Assembly (NCBI RefSeq): GCF_000419765.1
Contig: NZ_ATTQ01000001.1
Span: 310,115-374,114 of the forward strand
Length of the DNA stretch: 64,000 nt
Reading direction: 5' to 3'
Source of the DNA: Rhizobium mongolense USDA 1844
GTDB lineage: Bacteria; Pseudomonadota; Alphaproteobacteria; Rhizobiales; Rhizobiaceae
Positions 16,456 to 25,499 of the stretch are shown here, piece after piece. Each line of letters begins with the position of its first letter. Position 1 is the first letter of the stretch. Under the pieces are notes generated by a model. It made no database searches, had not been told where the DNA came from, and was given only the letters and a program-made list of their open reading frames with translations. Made by a program: the position numbers and the translations under genes.

Positions 16456-17292
16456 TCAGCCTTTAAGACCGGTCATGGTGATGCCCTCGACGAAACGCTT
16501 CTGCGCCAGCAGGAAGACGGCAACGAGGGGAAGGGTAATGGTCAGCGTTGCCGCCATCAGCGCGCCGTAGTCGTCGCCAGCTTCTGCGGCGCGGAAATAC
16601 ATGAGACCAAGCGGCGGCGTCGCATAATCCTGCCTGCTGATGACGACCAGCGGCCAATAAAGATCGTTCCAGTGGGCGACGACTGAAAAGATCGCAAACG
16701 CGGTCACTGCAGGCCACGCGTTGGGAACAATGACGCGGGCGACGATACCGAGTTCCGACATGCCGTCGAGCCGGGCGGCATGGATGAGATCATCCGGCAT
16801 GGCGCGAAAGAACTGCAGAAACATGAAGATCGCGAAAACCGAAATCGTAAAGGGAGCGACAAGCGCGGCATAGCTGTTGAGCAGCGAAGCGCGGTCAAAG
16901 GCCACATAAAGCGGCAAGGCGGTTGCGTGAATCGGCACCAGAAGGCCGAGCATGACCAAGACCATCATCATTCGTGCGGCGCGGAAGCGCAGCTTCGCCA
17001 TAGCATAGGCGCAGGGGATCGCGACGAGCACCTGGAAGAAGAAGATCAGCCCGCAGACGACGACTCCGTTCCACAGCAGCCTCCCCATCGGCACGCGGCC
17101 CAGCGCCTTGGTGAAGTTCTGCACATAGTTGAAGTGCTCGGGGATCAGCGACAGAGAAGAGGTGAAAATATCGCTCTGCGCCTTGCCGGCGGTCGAGATC
17201 ATGAAGACATAGGGTGCCAAAAACACAATGGCACCAAGGCAAAGCAGCGTCAGTCGGATAATTCTGCCGAGGGGAAGGGAGCTCGTCGTCAT
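16456..17292 (-). CDS. Carbohydrate ABC transporter permease (MalG/UgpE type)
   Basis: This 278-residue inner-membrane permease has about six transmembrane helices. The first is LTLLCLGAIVFLAPYVFMIS. The cytoplasmic EAA loop near residues 175-205 reads AARLDGMSELGIVARVIVPN, the site contacted by the ATPase. The C-terminus (FVEGITMTGLKG) is the hallmark ending of MalG-type permeases. Its start overlaps the upstream permease stop by four bases (ATGA), so the two are coupled. It is intact. Confidence 0.9.
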   Translation of the reverse strand: MTTSSLPLGRIIRLTLLCLGAIVFLAPYVFMISTAGKAQSDIFTSSLSLIPEHFNYVQNFTKALGRVPMGRLLWNGVVVCGLIFFFQVLVAIPCAYAMAKLRFRAARMMMVLVMLGLLVPIHATALPLYVAFDRASLLNSYAALVAPFTISVFAIFMFLQFFRAMPDDLIHAARLDGMSELGIVARVIVPNAWPAVTAFAIFSVVAHWNDLYWPLVVISRQDYATPPLGLMYFRAAEAGDDYGALMAATLTITLPLVAVFLLAQKRFVEGITMTGLKG

Positions 17293-18212
17293 GTGTAATG
17301 GACCCGGCGATCAAGAAGGCGATACTGCAGGAACATCAGCACGACGAGGATCAGGAGAAAGACGACCGTCATCGCCGAGGCATAGCCGACCCGCAGGTAG
17401 ACGAAGCCTTCCTGGTAGATGGTGAAGAGCAGCACCTCCGAGGCCTTGTTCGGACCACCCTCGGTCAGCGTCTTGACTGTCTCGAAGACCTTAACGGCGC
17501 TGGTGATGCTGATGGTGATGACAAAGAGCGTCGTCGGGCCGAGCATCGGCCAGGTGACCAGAAAGAAACGATCGACTGCGGATCTGGCGCCGTCCACTTC
17601 GGCTGCAGCATAGAGCTCACGCGGGATCGCCGTCAGGCCAGCCAGGAAGAGCACCATATTGAAGCCCGCCGATTGCCAGACGCCGATGATCGACAGGCTG
17701 TAAAGCACCGTGCCGGAGCTGCCGAGCCAGTTCGGGCCGGAAAGTCCGACAAGCGAAAGCAGCGCGTTGAGCGGACCGATGGTCGGATGGAACATATACT
17801 GCCAGACGGTCGCCATGGCGACGATCAGCGAGGCGACGGGCAGGAAATATGCGGTGCGAAAGAAACTGCGCGCCGTGGTCTCGCTTTCGATCAGCATGGC
17901 AATGCCGAGCCCGAGGCAGATCGAGACCGGCGCGACGATTGCCGTATAGACCGCCGTGTTCCACAGCGACCTGCGAAAGGTGCGATCGGTGATCAGGTCA
18001 GCGTAGTTTTCCAAGCCGACGAAACGGAACGTTCCATAGCCGAGCTCGAAATCGGTGAAGCCGAGGATGATGACGGCAACGACCGGCAGGAGCACGAAGA
18101 GGAAAAGCAACACGATCGCCGGCAGCGCCAGCATCCAGGCAATGCGGGCTTCGCTCAGCCGATGCGCTGCGGCCGGATCTCGCGGCATGGCCATGGAGGC
18201 GACGCTAGCCAT
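17289..18212 (-). CDS. Carbohydrate ABC transporter permease (MalF/UgpA type)
   Basis: This 307-residue permease forms the heterodimer partner of the MalG-type subunit. Helices include LALPAIVLLFLFVLLPVVAV near the N-terminus, and the EAA loop is AAEVDGARSAVDRFFLVTWP. The start at 18212 is chosen because its ATG overlaps the ATPase stop codon (ATGGCTAG context), the same tight coupling as elsewhere in the operon. An upstream extension to 18278 would run deep into the ATPase gene and is unlikely. Confidence 0.88.
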   Translation of the reverse strand: MASVASMAMPRDPAAAHRLSEARIAWMLALPAIVLLFLFVLLPVVAVIILGFTDFELGYGTFRFVGLENYADLITDRTFRRSLWNTAVYTAIVAPVSICLGLGIAMLIESETTARSFFRTAYFLPVASLIVAMATVWQYMFHPTIGPLNALLSLVGLSGPNWLGSSGTVLYSLSIIGVWQSAGFNMVLFLAGLTAIPRELYAAAEVDGARSAVDRFFLVTWPMLGPTTLFVITISITSAVKVFETVKTLTEGGPNKASEVLLFTIYQEGFVYLRVGYASAMTVVFLLILVVLMFLQYRLLDRRVHYT

Positions 18213-19368
18213 GCGCCTTCTCCAGCTTGGCATCGGCAGCAGCAACGACACTGCGCAGGCGCGAGCCGTCTTCGGCAAAGACCATGGCCCGCTCGCATGA
18301 GAGCTGAAGGCCGACAGGGACGCCGGCTGAAAGACCGGCGGCCCGCGCAGGCGAAAGCTTGACGATCATTGTCTCGCCGATCGCATCCAGCCGGCAATAG
18401 ATGATGACCTCTGATCCCAGGAACTCGATCCGCTCGATGCACGCGGGAAGCCCGTCATGCCTGCTCTCGGCAAGGTGAACGAATTCCGGGCGAATGGCGA
18501 CGGTGACCGGAGCTTTCGACTGCGCCATGGTCTTAAGCGCCAGGCGGATTCCACCAAAGGCCACGATACCGCCTTCAGAAACCGCCGGCAGCAGGTTGAT
18601 GCGCGGCTGGCCTATGAAGCGGGCGACCTCGATATGCGCTGGGTCATCATAGATTGCTTGCGGACTCGCGAGCTGCAGAAGATTGCCGCCGATCATCACG
18701 GCGAGGCGGTCCGCCATTGAAAGAGCCTCCGCCTGATCGTGCGTGACATAGACGGTGGGGACGCCGGCGCGGCGATGCAGCTCGACAATTTCGCCGCGCG
18801 CATGGACGCGCAAGTTGGCGTCAAGGTTGGAGAGCGGCTCGTCCATCAGGAAAACGCTTGGTTGGCGTACCATGGCGCGGGCAAGCGCCACGCGTTGCCG
18901 CTGGCCGCCGGACATCTGGCCAGGCTTGCGGTCCAGCAGATGGTCGATCTTCAACGATTTCGCCATCTCCCTGACGTCGCGCTCAATGCTTGCACGGATC
19001 GTGCGCTGGCCGGGCGTCAGTGGTCCCATGAATGGCAGGCGTTGTTTTCTTGAGAGCCGGCGCATTGCAAGCGGCACGGCGATGTTTTGCGATGCCGTCA
19101 GGTGCGGGTAGAGCGCATAGGATTGAAAGACCATCGCGATATTGCGGTCGGCCGCTGCCATCGCAGACACGTCTCGCCCGCCGATCGCAATTTCGCCCTC
19201 GTCGGCATGGTCGAGGCCTGCGAGGATACGCAGCAGGGTGCTCTTGCCGCAGCCGGAAGGACCGACAAGCGCGATGAACTCGCCGGGCTGCGCATCGAGG
19301 CTCACGCCCTTGAGGATTTTACTGCCGCCGAAGGACTTCGTGATGCCGCGAAGCGAAAGCGCGCTCAT
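18205..19368 (-). CDS. ABC transporter ATP-binding protein (UgpC/MsmX type)
   Basis: A 387-residue ATPase. Walker A is VGPSGCGKSTLLRI, the signature is MSGGQRQRVALARAMV, Walker B is VFLMDEPLSNLDANLR and the switch histidine is in YVTHDQAEAL. The C-terminal third is the TOBE-type regulatory domain of the CUT1 sugar/phosphoester importers. A 15-residue insertion around residues 95-110 (RRLSRKQRLPFMGPLTPGQR) is longer than in most members. It is overlapped by four bases with the metallophosphoesterase upstream and with the permease downstream. Confidence 0.9.
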   Translation of the reverse strand: MSALSLRGITKSFGGSKILKGVSLDAQPGEFIALVGPSGCGKSTLLRILAGLDHADEGEIAIGGRDVSAMAAADRNIAMVFQSYALYPHLTASQNIAVPLAMRRLSRKQRLPFMGPLTPGQRTIRASIERDVREMAKSLKIDHLLDRKPGQMSGGQRQRVALARAMVRQPSVFLMDEPLSNLDANLRVHARGEIVELHRRAGVPTVYVTHDQAEALSMADRLAVMIGGNLLQLASPQAIYDDPAHIEVARFIGQPRINLLPAVSEGGIVAFGGIRLALKTMAQSKAPVTVAIRPEFVHLAESRHDGLPACIERIEFLGSEVIIYCRLDAIGETMIVKLSPARAAGLSAGVPVGLQLSCERAMVFAEDGSRLRSVVAAADAKLEKAHG

Positions 19369-20195
19369 TCGGCCGGCTCCTGCGCCTTTGCCGCATGCGG
19401 ATAGACCTCGTGCACGACGTCGTCGAGAACATGCGCCGTCATGCCGGGAACCGCGACGGTGCGGCTTTCGGCGTCATCGCCGAATTCGTGGACAACGGCA
19501 CCGATCAGGCGCTTTCCCGGCATTTCACGCTCCATCTTGTCGATGATGAAGGCGGCCGACGGTCCCCATGTCAGCGCTGTCTGTTCGAAACGCCCCTGCC
19601 AGGCCCAGTGCAGATGGCCGCTGGCAAAGAGCGCCACGTCATGTGCGGCAATCAGGTCGTAAAGCCGGCGACGCTGGGCTGGCCTGACGCTCCAGTAACC
19701 GGTATCGCCTTCATGCGGCTCGTCGACGAAAAGCGGCTTGTGCGCAAAAAGCGCAACGCGACGGCCGCCCCGGTCTTCCAAAGCTTTCCGGAGCCATTCG
19801 AACTGCGCTTCCTCCTCGTCATCCTCATGGCCGAGCAGCAGCGAATTGAGGCCGACGAAGCGCCAGGAACCTGCGTCTTCCAACCATCGGTCCTCGCCGG
19901 CCAGCCGCCGCCAGCGCTGAAGCCGCTCAGTATTGACCGGCTGACGCGAGCCTGGGAGGTCGCCGACATCGTGGTTTCCCGGAACGATGAGCATCGGAAT
20001 GGAAGCCTGACGCATGAGGCCCATCGAAAAGATAATGTCCTCGTCCAGATCCGCGCCGTCGACGCTGAGATCGCCGGTATGGGTGATCAGGTCGGCACCG
20101 GTTTTTTCGATCCATGTCAAAAGCGGCGCCCAATTGCCGTTGAAATGCGGCTTGTTCGGGCTGAAATGCGTATCGGTGATCTGGATGATTTTCAT
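19365..20195 (-). CDS. Calcineurin-like metallophosphoesterase
   Basis: This 276-residue phosphodiesterase is related to CpdA/Icc enzymes. All metal motifs are present: DTHF at the N-terminus, HTGDLSVDGAD, GNHDVGD, a histidine in LFAHKPLF and GHLHWAW. It has no signal peptide, so it acts on imported or internal substrates. The ATG at 20195 follows GGAGGT by six bases. It is the first gene of the ABC operon and overlaps the ATPase by four bases. The context suggests import and hydrolysis of a phosphodiester such as a glycerophosphodiester, but a cyclic nucleotide role cannot be excluded. Confidence 0.85.
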   Translation of the reverse strand: MKIIQITDTHFSPNKPHFNGNWAPLLTWIEKTGADLITHTGDLSVDGADLDEDIIFSMGLMRQASIPMLIVPGNHDVGDLPGSRQPVNTERLQRWRRLAGEDRWLEDAGSWRFVGLNSLLLGHEDDEEEAQFEWLRKALEDRGGRRVALFAHKPLFVDEPHEGDTGYWSVRPAQRRRLYDLIAAHDVALFASGHLHWAWQGRFEQTALTWGPSAAFIIDKMEREMPGKRLIGAVVHEFGDDAESRTVAVPGMTAHVLDDVVHEVYPHAAKAQEPAE

Positions 20196-20411
20196 GGGCG
20201 CACCTCCGGGTGAGGAAAGCGTCAAAGGTCCTTTTGAACGAGCGGCGCTTCTTGGCGACCTCTCTAGAAGGCTCCCATGTCAAATAGGCAGCGGCGGTTT
20301 TCAGCTGTTTTCCAAATTTGTCATCAATGCGTCATGAAGCATCGTGTCTTCGCAGGATCGGAGGAGAGACCTCGCAGACCCCGCACTGTTTCTGGCCCGT
20401 CCCGCATCGAC

Positions 20412-21251
20412 CTATTGCGGTGTCGCCTGCGACCGCTTCGTCCTTACGGTGACGATAAAGGCGGCTGTAAACAGGATGGAGAGCATCAACACAATGGTAG
20501 GAGCCGGTGCGCTATCAATGAAAAAAGACAGATAGATTCCAGCACCCGAGGCGATTAAGGCAATGACCACCGACAGGATGAGCATCCTGCTGAAGCTGCG
20601 CGTCAGCAGGAAGGCAATGGCGCCCGGTGCAATGAGCATCGCGATGGCGAGGATGATTCCGACTGCCTTCAACGCAGCGACAACGGTCAGCGAAATCAGG
20701 CAGAGCAAGCCGTAGTGCAACAGGTTGACCCGAAGGCCGACGGCCCTCGCCTGCGCCGGATCGAAGGCATGCAGCAGGAAATCCTTCCACTTGATGCCGA
20801 TGATGCCCGCAGTCATTGCCGCAATGACGGCCGCCTCGGCAATGTCGCGCCAGGCAACGCCCAGCATGTCCCCGAACAATATGTGATCGAGATGCACCTC
20901 GGACTGGATTTTGACGTAGAGCACCAGGCCGAAGCCGAACATGCCGGAAAACACGATGCCCATCACCGTATCCTGCTTGATGCGGCTGTTGTCTTTCAAA
21001 AAGCCAGTGGCAACCGCACAGAACATGCCGGTGACGAAGGCGCCGACTGCAAAAGGGATGCCGACGATATACGCAATAACCACGCCGGGAAAAACCGCAT
21101 GGGAGATGGCATCGCCCAGCAATGACCAGCCCTTGACCACGAGAAAACAGGAAAGCAGCGCCGTCGGCACGGCCACAAGCATCGAGATGACCAGCGCGTT
21201 GACCATAAAGCCGAACTGGAAGGGCGAAAGCAGCGTCTCAAGGATATTCAT
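20412..21251 (-). CDS. sitD: Manganese/iron ABC transporter permease SitD
   Basis: This 279-residue membrane protein of the ABC-3 (metal) permease family has about eight helices, for example NALVISMLVAVPTALLSCFL and ALKAVGIILAIAMLIAPGAI. Conserved family phrases include KGWSLLGDAISHAVFPGVVI. It pairs with SitC to form the channel. The start overlaps the sitC stop by four bases (ATGA). It is the last gene of the operon, and no further partner is seen downstream on this strand before the phosphoesterase operon. Confidence 0.92.
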   Translation of the reverse strand: MNILETLLSPFQFGFMVNALVISMLVAVPTALLSCFLVVKGWSLLGDAISHAVFPGVVIAYIVGIPFAVGAFVTGMFCAVATGFLKDNSRIKQDTVMGIVFSGMFGFGLVLYVKIQSEVHLDHILFGDMLGVAWRDIAEAAVIAAMTAGIIGIKWKDFLLHAFDPAQARAVGLRVNLLHYGLLCLISLTVVAALKAVGIILAIAMLIAPGAIAFLLTRSFSRMLILSVVIALIASGAGIYLSFFIDSAPAPTIVLMLSILFTAAFIVTVRTKRSQATPQ

Positions 21252-22105
21252 TGACGGGCCTCGTGAGCTTCGGCCGCCTTGCGACGCGCCGCCAGCATTC
21301 CGTGTTTGGGAGCAAGGAAGAAGGCGACAAGGAAGAGGAGGGTCTGCAGCACGACGATGATGCCGCCAGTTGCGCCGTCCAGGAAATAACTCGCATACGC
21401 ACCGACGAAACTGGTCGCCGCGCCAATGACGACGGCGATCGAAAGCAGCCGGGGAAAGCGGTCCGTCAGCAGGTAGGCAGTGGCACCCGGGGTCACCACC
21501 ATACAGATGACGAGGAAGGCACCTACCGTCTGGAGGGCGGCGACGGTCGATGCCGAAAGCAGCGTGAAGAACATGATCTTGAGCGCAGTGGGATTGAGGC
21601 CGATCGACCGTGCATGGGTCTCGTCGAAGAAGGTGACCATGAGATCTTTCCATTTGACGAGAAGGATGGCGAGCGAGACAAACCCGATGACGGCGAGCTG
21701 GAGAGTGTCCTCCGGCGTGATGGCGAGAATGTTGCCGAGCACGATGGTCTGGACGTTCACCGAGGTCGGCGACAGGGACACCATGAAGAGGCCGAGCCCG
21801 AAAAAGGAGGAGAAGATCAGGCCGATAATGGCGTCCTCTTTTAGCCTCGTACGCTGGTTGAGGAACAGCATCGCGGCGGCCGCAAGGCCGCCGGAGAAGA
21901 ATGCGCCGACCGAAAAGGGCAGGCCCAGCATATAGGCGCCGGCCACCCCGGGGACGATGGAATGGGAAAGCGCATCGCCGATCAGTGACCAGCCCTTGAG
22001 CATCAGGTAGCAGGATAAAAACGCGCAGACACCGCCGACCAGAGCCGACACCCACATGGCATTGAGCATGTATTCGTAGGTGAAAGGCTCGATGAGGAAG
22101 GCCAT
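21248..22105 (-). CDS. sitC: Manganese/iron ABC transporter permease SitC
   Basis: This 285-residue ABC-3 family permease is homologous to SitD (KGWSLIGDALSHSIVPGVAG, QTVGAFLVICMVVTPGATAY). The two differ in their C-terminal tails, where SitC ends in a basic segment (LAARRKAAEAHEARQ). The start shares one base with the sitB stop (TGATG), so translation is coupled. Confidence 0.92.
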   Translation of the reverse strand: MAFLIEPFTYEYMLNAMWVSALVGGVCAFLSCYLMLKGWSLIGDALSHSIVPGVAGAYMLGLPFSVGAFFSGGLAAAAMLFLNQRTRLKEDAIIGLIFSSFFGLGLFMVSLSPTSVNVQTIVLGNILAITPEDTLQLAVIGFVSLAILLVKWKDLMVTFFDETHARSIGLNPTALKIMFFTLLSASTVAALQTVGAFLVICMVVTPGATAYLLTDRFPRLLSIAVVIGAATSFVGAYASYFLDGATGGIIVVLQTLLFLVAFFLAPKHGMLAARRKAAEAHEARQ

Positions 22106-23007
22106 CAGCGCGAGCCTCCATTACCCCGTGGCTCGTGCGCGACGAACCGGCCGTCTTGCAGCACGAGGGGGCGTTCGTCGTCGGTCATCACATCGATCGG
22201 ATGTGACTGGCCATCCTTAGCCTCGGCCAGCAAGAAGTGGCGCAGTACGCCGCCAAAGGCCTTTTCAAGATTTGCCTGCGTGAAAGTCTCGGCAGTCGTG
22301 CCATGGGCGAGCACTGTGCCTTTGACGAGCACGGTGCGGTCGCAGAATTCAGGCACCGAGCCGAGATTGTGCGTGGAAACCAGCATGACCCGGCCCTCGT
22401 CGCGCAACTCGCGAAGCAACGCGATGATCTGGTCCTCGGTCTTGACGTCGACACCGGTGAAGGGCTCATCGAGCAGGATGACGCGGCCGTCCTGGGCAAG
22501 CGCGCGGGCCAGGAAAACGCGCTTCTTCTGCCCGCCTGACAGCTCGCCGATCTGGCGTGTGCGGAAGTCGCTCATGTTGACGCGTGCGAGTGCCGATGAC
22601 ACAGCAGCGTGATCTGCCGCCTTCGGGATGCGCATCATGCCCATGTGGCCGTAGCGGCCCATCATGACAACGTCCTCGACCAGGACTGGAAAATCCCAAT
22701 CGACCTCCTCGCTTTGCGGCACGTAGGCGACGAGGTTCTTGCGGAGCGCCTCACCGACTGACATCCCGAGCACTCTTATGTCGCCCTTGGCGAGACGCAC
22801 GAATCCCATGATCGACTTGAACAGCGTCGACTTGCCGGAGCCGTTGACCCCGACCAGTGCGGTGATCGTGCCCATCGGGATCTGGAAACTCGCATCCCAA
22901 AGCCCAGTATGGCCATTGCGATAGGTGACGGTGGCGCCTCTCACCGCAATGCCCGATCCCGCATCGAAAGACGCGGGCCGGGCAAGGTTGCTGAGCGGCT
23001 CATTCAT
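22105..23007 (-). CDS. sitB: Manganese/iron ABC transporter ATPase SitB
   Basis: This 300-residue ATPase energises SitCD. Walker A is [14 protein letters not shown], the signature is [15 protein letters not shown], Walker B is [12 protein letters not shown] and the switch is STHNLGS. A C-terminal extension of about 40 residues ([20 protein letters not shown]) is typical of rhizobial SitB. It overlaps sitA by four bases. Confidence 0.92.
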   Translation of the reverse strand: MNEPLSNLARPASFDAGSGIAVRGATVTYRNGHTGLWDASFQIPMGTITALVGVNGSGKSTLFKSIMGFVRLAKGDIRVLGMSVGEALRKNLVAYVPQSEEVDWDFPVLVEDVVMMGRYGHMGMMRIPKAADHAAVSSALARVNMSDFRTRQIGELSGGQKKRVFLARALAQDGRVILLDEPFTGVDVKTEDQIIALLRELRDEGRVMLVSTHNLGSVPEFCDRTVLVKGTVLAHGTTAETFTQANLEKAFGGVLRHFLLAEAKDGQSHPIDVMTDDERPLVLQDGRFVAHEPRGNGGSR

Positions 23008-23918
23008 TGCGACAGGCCCTCGACAAGGCCCTTTTCGACAGTATCGGAAGTTACGCGGAGCAGATCGATATAGGTCGGCACAGGCCCGTCCTCCTCGCTG
23101 AGGGAATCCACATAGAGCACGCCGCCGTAATGTACGCCGGTTTCGCGCGCCACCTGCCTGGCCGGCTTGTCGGACACCGTGCTCTCGCTGAAAACGGCAA
23201 CGATCTTGTTGGCATCGATGGCATCGATCACCTTGCGGACCTGTTGTGGTGTTCCCTGCTGGTCGGCATTGATCGGCCAGAGATAGAGTTCCTTCAGGCC
23301 AAAGTCACGGGCGAGGTAGGAAAAGGCGCCCTCGCTCGACACCAGCCAGCGCTTATCCTCGGGAATCTGCGCAAGCTTTTCTCGGATCGGCGTAATGGTC
23401 GCCTCGATTTTCTCTTTGTAGGCGGCAGCGTTGGCCTCGTACGCCGCGGCGTTCTTTGGATCGTACTTGACGAAGGCATCGCGGATGTTGTCGACATAGA
23501 TCAGGGCATTCTTCGGCGACATCCAGGCATGCGGGTTTGGCTTGCCGGTATATGGTCCTTCGGAAATGCTCATCGGTTGAACGCCTTCCGAGACGACGAC
23601 ACCCGGAACGTCACGGAGATTGACGAAAAACCTTTCGAACCAGCGCTCGAGATTAAGGCCGTTCCAGAGGATAAGTTGAGCGCCCTGCGCCCTTTGTATG
23701 TCACCGGGTGTCGGCGAATAATTGTGGATTTCCGCACCCGGTTTGGTGATCGATTCCACGATGGCGGCATCGCCCGCCACGTTCTTGGCCATGTCGGCGA
23801 TGACCGTAAATGTCGTCACCGCCTTGAACTTCTCCTGAGCCGCTGCCGGCATCGCTGCGACCGACACGATTGCTGCCGCGATCAGTCCGGCCAACAAGCG
23901 CCCTACCCGTTTCAACAT
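23004..23918 (-). CDS. sitA: Manganese-binding periplasmic protein SitA
   Basis: This 304-residue cluster A-I metal-binding protein has a signal peptide ending near AAMPAAAQ. The metal ligands expected for the family are visible: histidine in EIHNYSPTP, histidine in NPHAWMSP, the glutamate in [10 protein letters not shown] and the aspartate near [11 protein letters not shown]. In rhizobia SitABCD takes up manganese and is needed for oxidative stress resistance and symbiosis. It is the first gene of sitABCD, and expression is expected to be repressed by Mur (Fur family) in high manganese through the palindrome 16 bases upstream. Confidence 0.93.
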   Translation of the reverse strand: MLKRVGRLLAGLIAAAIVSVAAMPAAAQEKFKAVTTFTVIADMAKNVAGDAAIVESITKPGAEIHNYSPTPGDIQRAQGAQLILWNGLNLERWFERFFVNLRDVPGVVVSEGVQPMSISEGPYTGKPNPHAWMSPKNALIYVDNIRDAFVKYDPKNAAAYEANAAAYKEKIEATITPIREKLAQIPEDKRWLVSSEGAFSYLARDFGLKELYLWPINADQQGTPQQVRKVIDAIDANKIVAVFSESTVSDKPARQVARETGVHYGGVLYVDSLSEEDGPVPTYIDLLRVTSDTVEKGLVEGLSQ

Positions 23919-23933
23919 GCCGATGCTCCTTGC

Positions 23934-23948
23934 TGCGAATGATTTGCA
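23934..23948 (-). promoter_or_regulatory. Mur/Fur-like operator upstream of sitA
   Basis: A 7-1-7 inverted repeat, TGCGAAT and ATTTGCA around one central base, lies 16-30 bases before the sitA start. The 7-1-7 geometry is that of Fur-family sites, and Mur is the known repressor of sit genes in rhizobia. The palindrome has one mismatch. Confidence 0.55.
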
Positions 23949-24175
23949 TATGCAGTCTTATGGAAAGCCCTCCATCTTTGCAAGTGCGACTTATTCGCAA
24001 TTATGAAAGCTTCGTGAAATTTGATCTGCGAGCCTGAATGGGACGGCGGCATCTTCCACGGCGCTGCCACCCGATTATCCGGAAAGATTAAGAACCCTGG
24101 CCTGTCGGATTGCGCAAGGGACCTTCGTCTTATCATCAGCATTGGCGAAACGCACGCGATAGAGAGGAAAGACCG

Positions 24176-25039
24176 ATGTTCCGCACGGCCCTGATTGCAA
24201 CAGCCCTGTTTGTCACCAGCTCCGTCCTTGCCGAGGCCCAACCGGCGGGCAACCGCGTTAAGGTCAACGGCATGCAGATCTATTACGAAGTGTCCGGCGA
24301 TGGCGATCCGTTGGTCGTGCTGCACGGCGCCTATATGAACATCCCCTCCATGGGAACAATTATCCCGAAGCTCGCCAAAACCCATAAGGTTTACGCGCTC
24401 GAACTTCAGGGGCACGGCCGCACGACCGACATCGACCGGCCGATCACCTATCCCAACCTGGCCGACGACGTGGCGGCCTTTATGGACGCGGTCGGGCTCA
24501 AGAAGGCCGACATATTCGGCTACTCCATGGGTGCGGCCGCCGGGCTGCAAGTTGCCATCCGCCATCCCGAAAAGGTGAACAAGCTGATCGCAGCCTCCGT
24601 CGCTTATGATGCTGAGGGCTGGCAGCCGGAGTTCACGGCCTTCATCCCGCAAATGACAGTGGAAATGTTTGTCGGCATGCCGTTTGCCAAGGACTATCGC
24701 AAGCTTGCCGCCAATCCCGACGGTTTTCCCACCCTGGTCAAGAAGCTGATCGCGCTCGAACACGAGCCGATGGCATGGGAAGCGGACGTCAAGGCGGTGA
24801 AGACACCGGTGCTGATCATCACTGGCGACGCCGACGTTGCGACCCTCGAACATTCCGTTGCCATGTTCCGGCTGCTCGGCGGCGGCACCATGGGCGACAT
24901 GGGCAAGCCGCTGCCGGCCTCGCGCCTCGCCGTCATGCCAGCGACGTCACACACGGCTGTCATCAACCAGCCCGAGCTACTGCACGCCTTCATCGAGCCC
25001 TTCCTTAGGGGCGAGACGCCGAAGGGCATGTTCGAGTAG
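24176..25039 (+). CDS. Exported alpha/beta hydrolase
   Basis: This 287-residue alpha/beta hydrolase has a cleavable signal peptide (MFRTALIATALFVTSSVLAE). The catalytic triad is visible: serine in IFGYSMGAAAGLQ, aspartate in LIITGDADVAT and histidine in MPATSHTAVIN. The oxyanion loop HGAYMN replaces the usual HGxPG. The ATG at 24176 follows GAGGAAAG at a good distance. It is divergent from sitA and shares the 250-base intergenic region. Its substrate is unknown, and the nearest relatives are annotated as generic hydrolases or chloroperoxidase-like esterases. Confidence 0.85.
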   Translation: MFRTALIATALFVTSSVLAEAQPAGNRVKVNGMQIYYEVSGDGDPLVVLHGAYMNIPSMGTIIPKLAKTHKVYALELQGHGRTTDIDRPITYPNLADDVAAFMDAVGLKKADIFGYSMGAAAGLQVAIRHPEKVNKLIAASVAYDAEGWQPEFTAFIPQMTVEMFVGMPFAKDYRKLAANPDGFPTLVKKLIALEHEPMAWEADVKAVKTPVLIITGDADVATLEHSVAMFRLLGGGTMGDMGKPLPASRLAVMPATSHTAVINQPELLHAFIEPFLRGETPKGMFE

Positions 25040-25118
25040 CCTACGTATCGCGCTGCCAGTCGTAAGGGCATTGTAAAGTTAAAGTGCCAGGGCCAAGAAT
25101 GTGCGACATTTCGGGCGA

Positions 25119-25388
25119 TCACGCGGCTTGGAGGCGAGCGATGTCGCGCCAAATCTGCATCGCGATGTCTCGCAGTTCGCGATGGTGGGCTGACGCGATG
25201 TCGTGGCGGGGAACGCGGAAGAGGTTGGCGATCGGATCATGGATAGAGACAAAGCGCTGAAACCGTCGTGGTAACTTGAAGCGTTTCATGATCCGCTCGC
25301 GCCGTCGCACGGGTTGATGAGAATTCTCCGCCCGATTGTTCAATCCCTTGTGTGATCGATGCTCGACAGCTGGACTGAAAGACGTCAA
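25119..25388 (-). mobile_element. IS6-family transposase fragment
   Basis: This 89-residue C-terminal end of an IS6/IS26-like transposase contains HKGLNNRAENSHQPVRRRER and FVSIHDPIANLF, the end of the DDE domain. The glutamate of the triad lies in the RAENSHQ stretch. The first 60% of the gene, with both catalytic aspartates, is missing, so it is inactive. A terminus-like sequence (GGCATTGTAAAGTTAAAGTG, 25068-25087) lies about 30 bases beyond the stop and may be the surviving inverted repeat. Confidence 0.75.
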
Positions 25389-25499
25389 TCATATTTCAGC
25401 GAAATTGATGTTTTCAACGAATGATGAAATCGAAGTTTGAGTGAAACTGGCGCTGCGAGACGGAGGAGCTCTGGAGATTCCTAAGCCCAGGATCTCAGA

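Noticed and set aside
17298..18362. 354-codon plus-strand frame antisense to the MalF-type permease
   Set aside because: Highly charged, repetitive translation without motifs; the permease on the other strand is clear.
20277..20283. TTGACA on the minus strand as promoter of the phosphoesterase-ABC operon
   Set aside because: No acceptable -10 box at the right distance.
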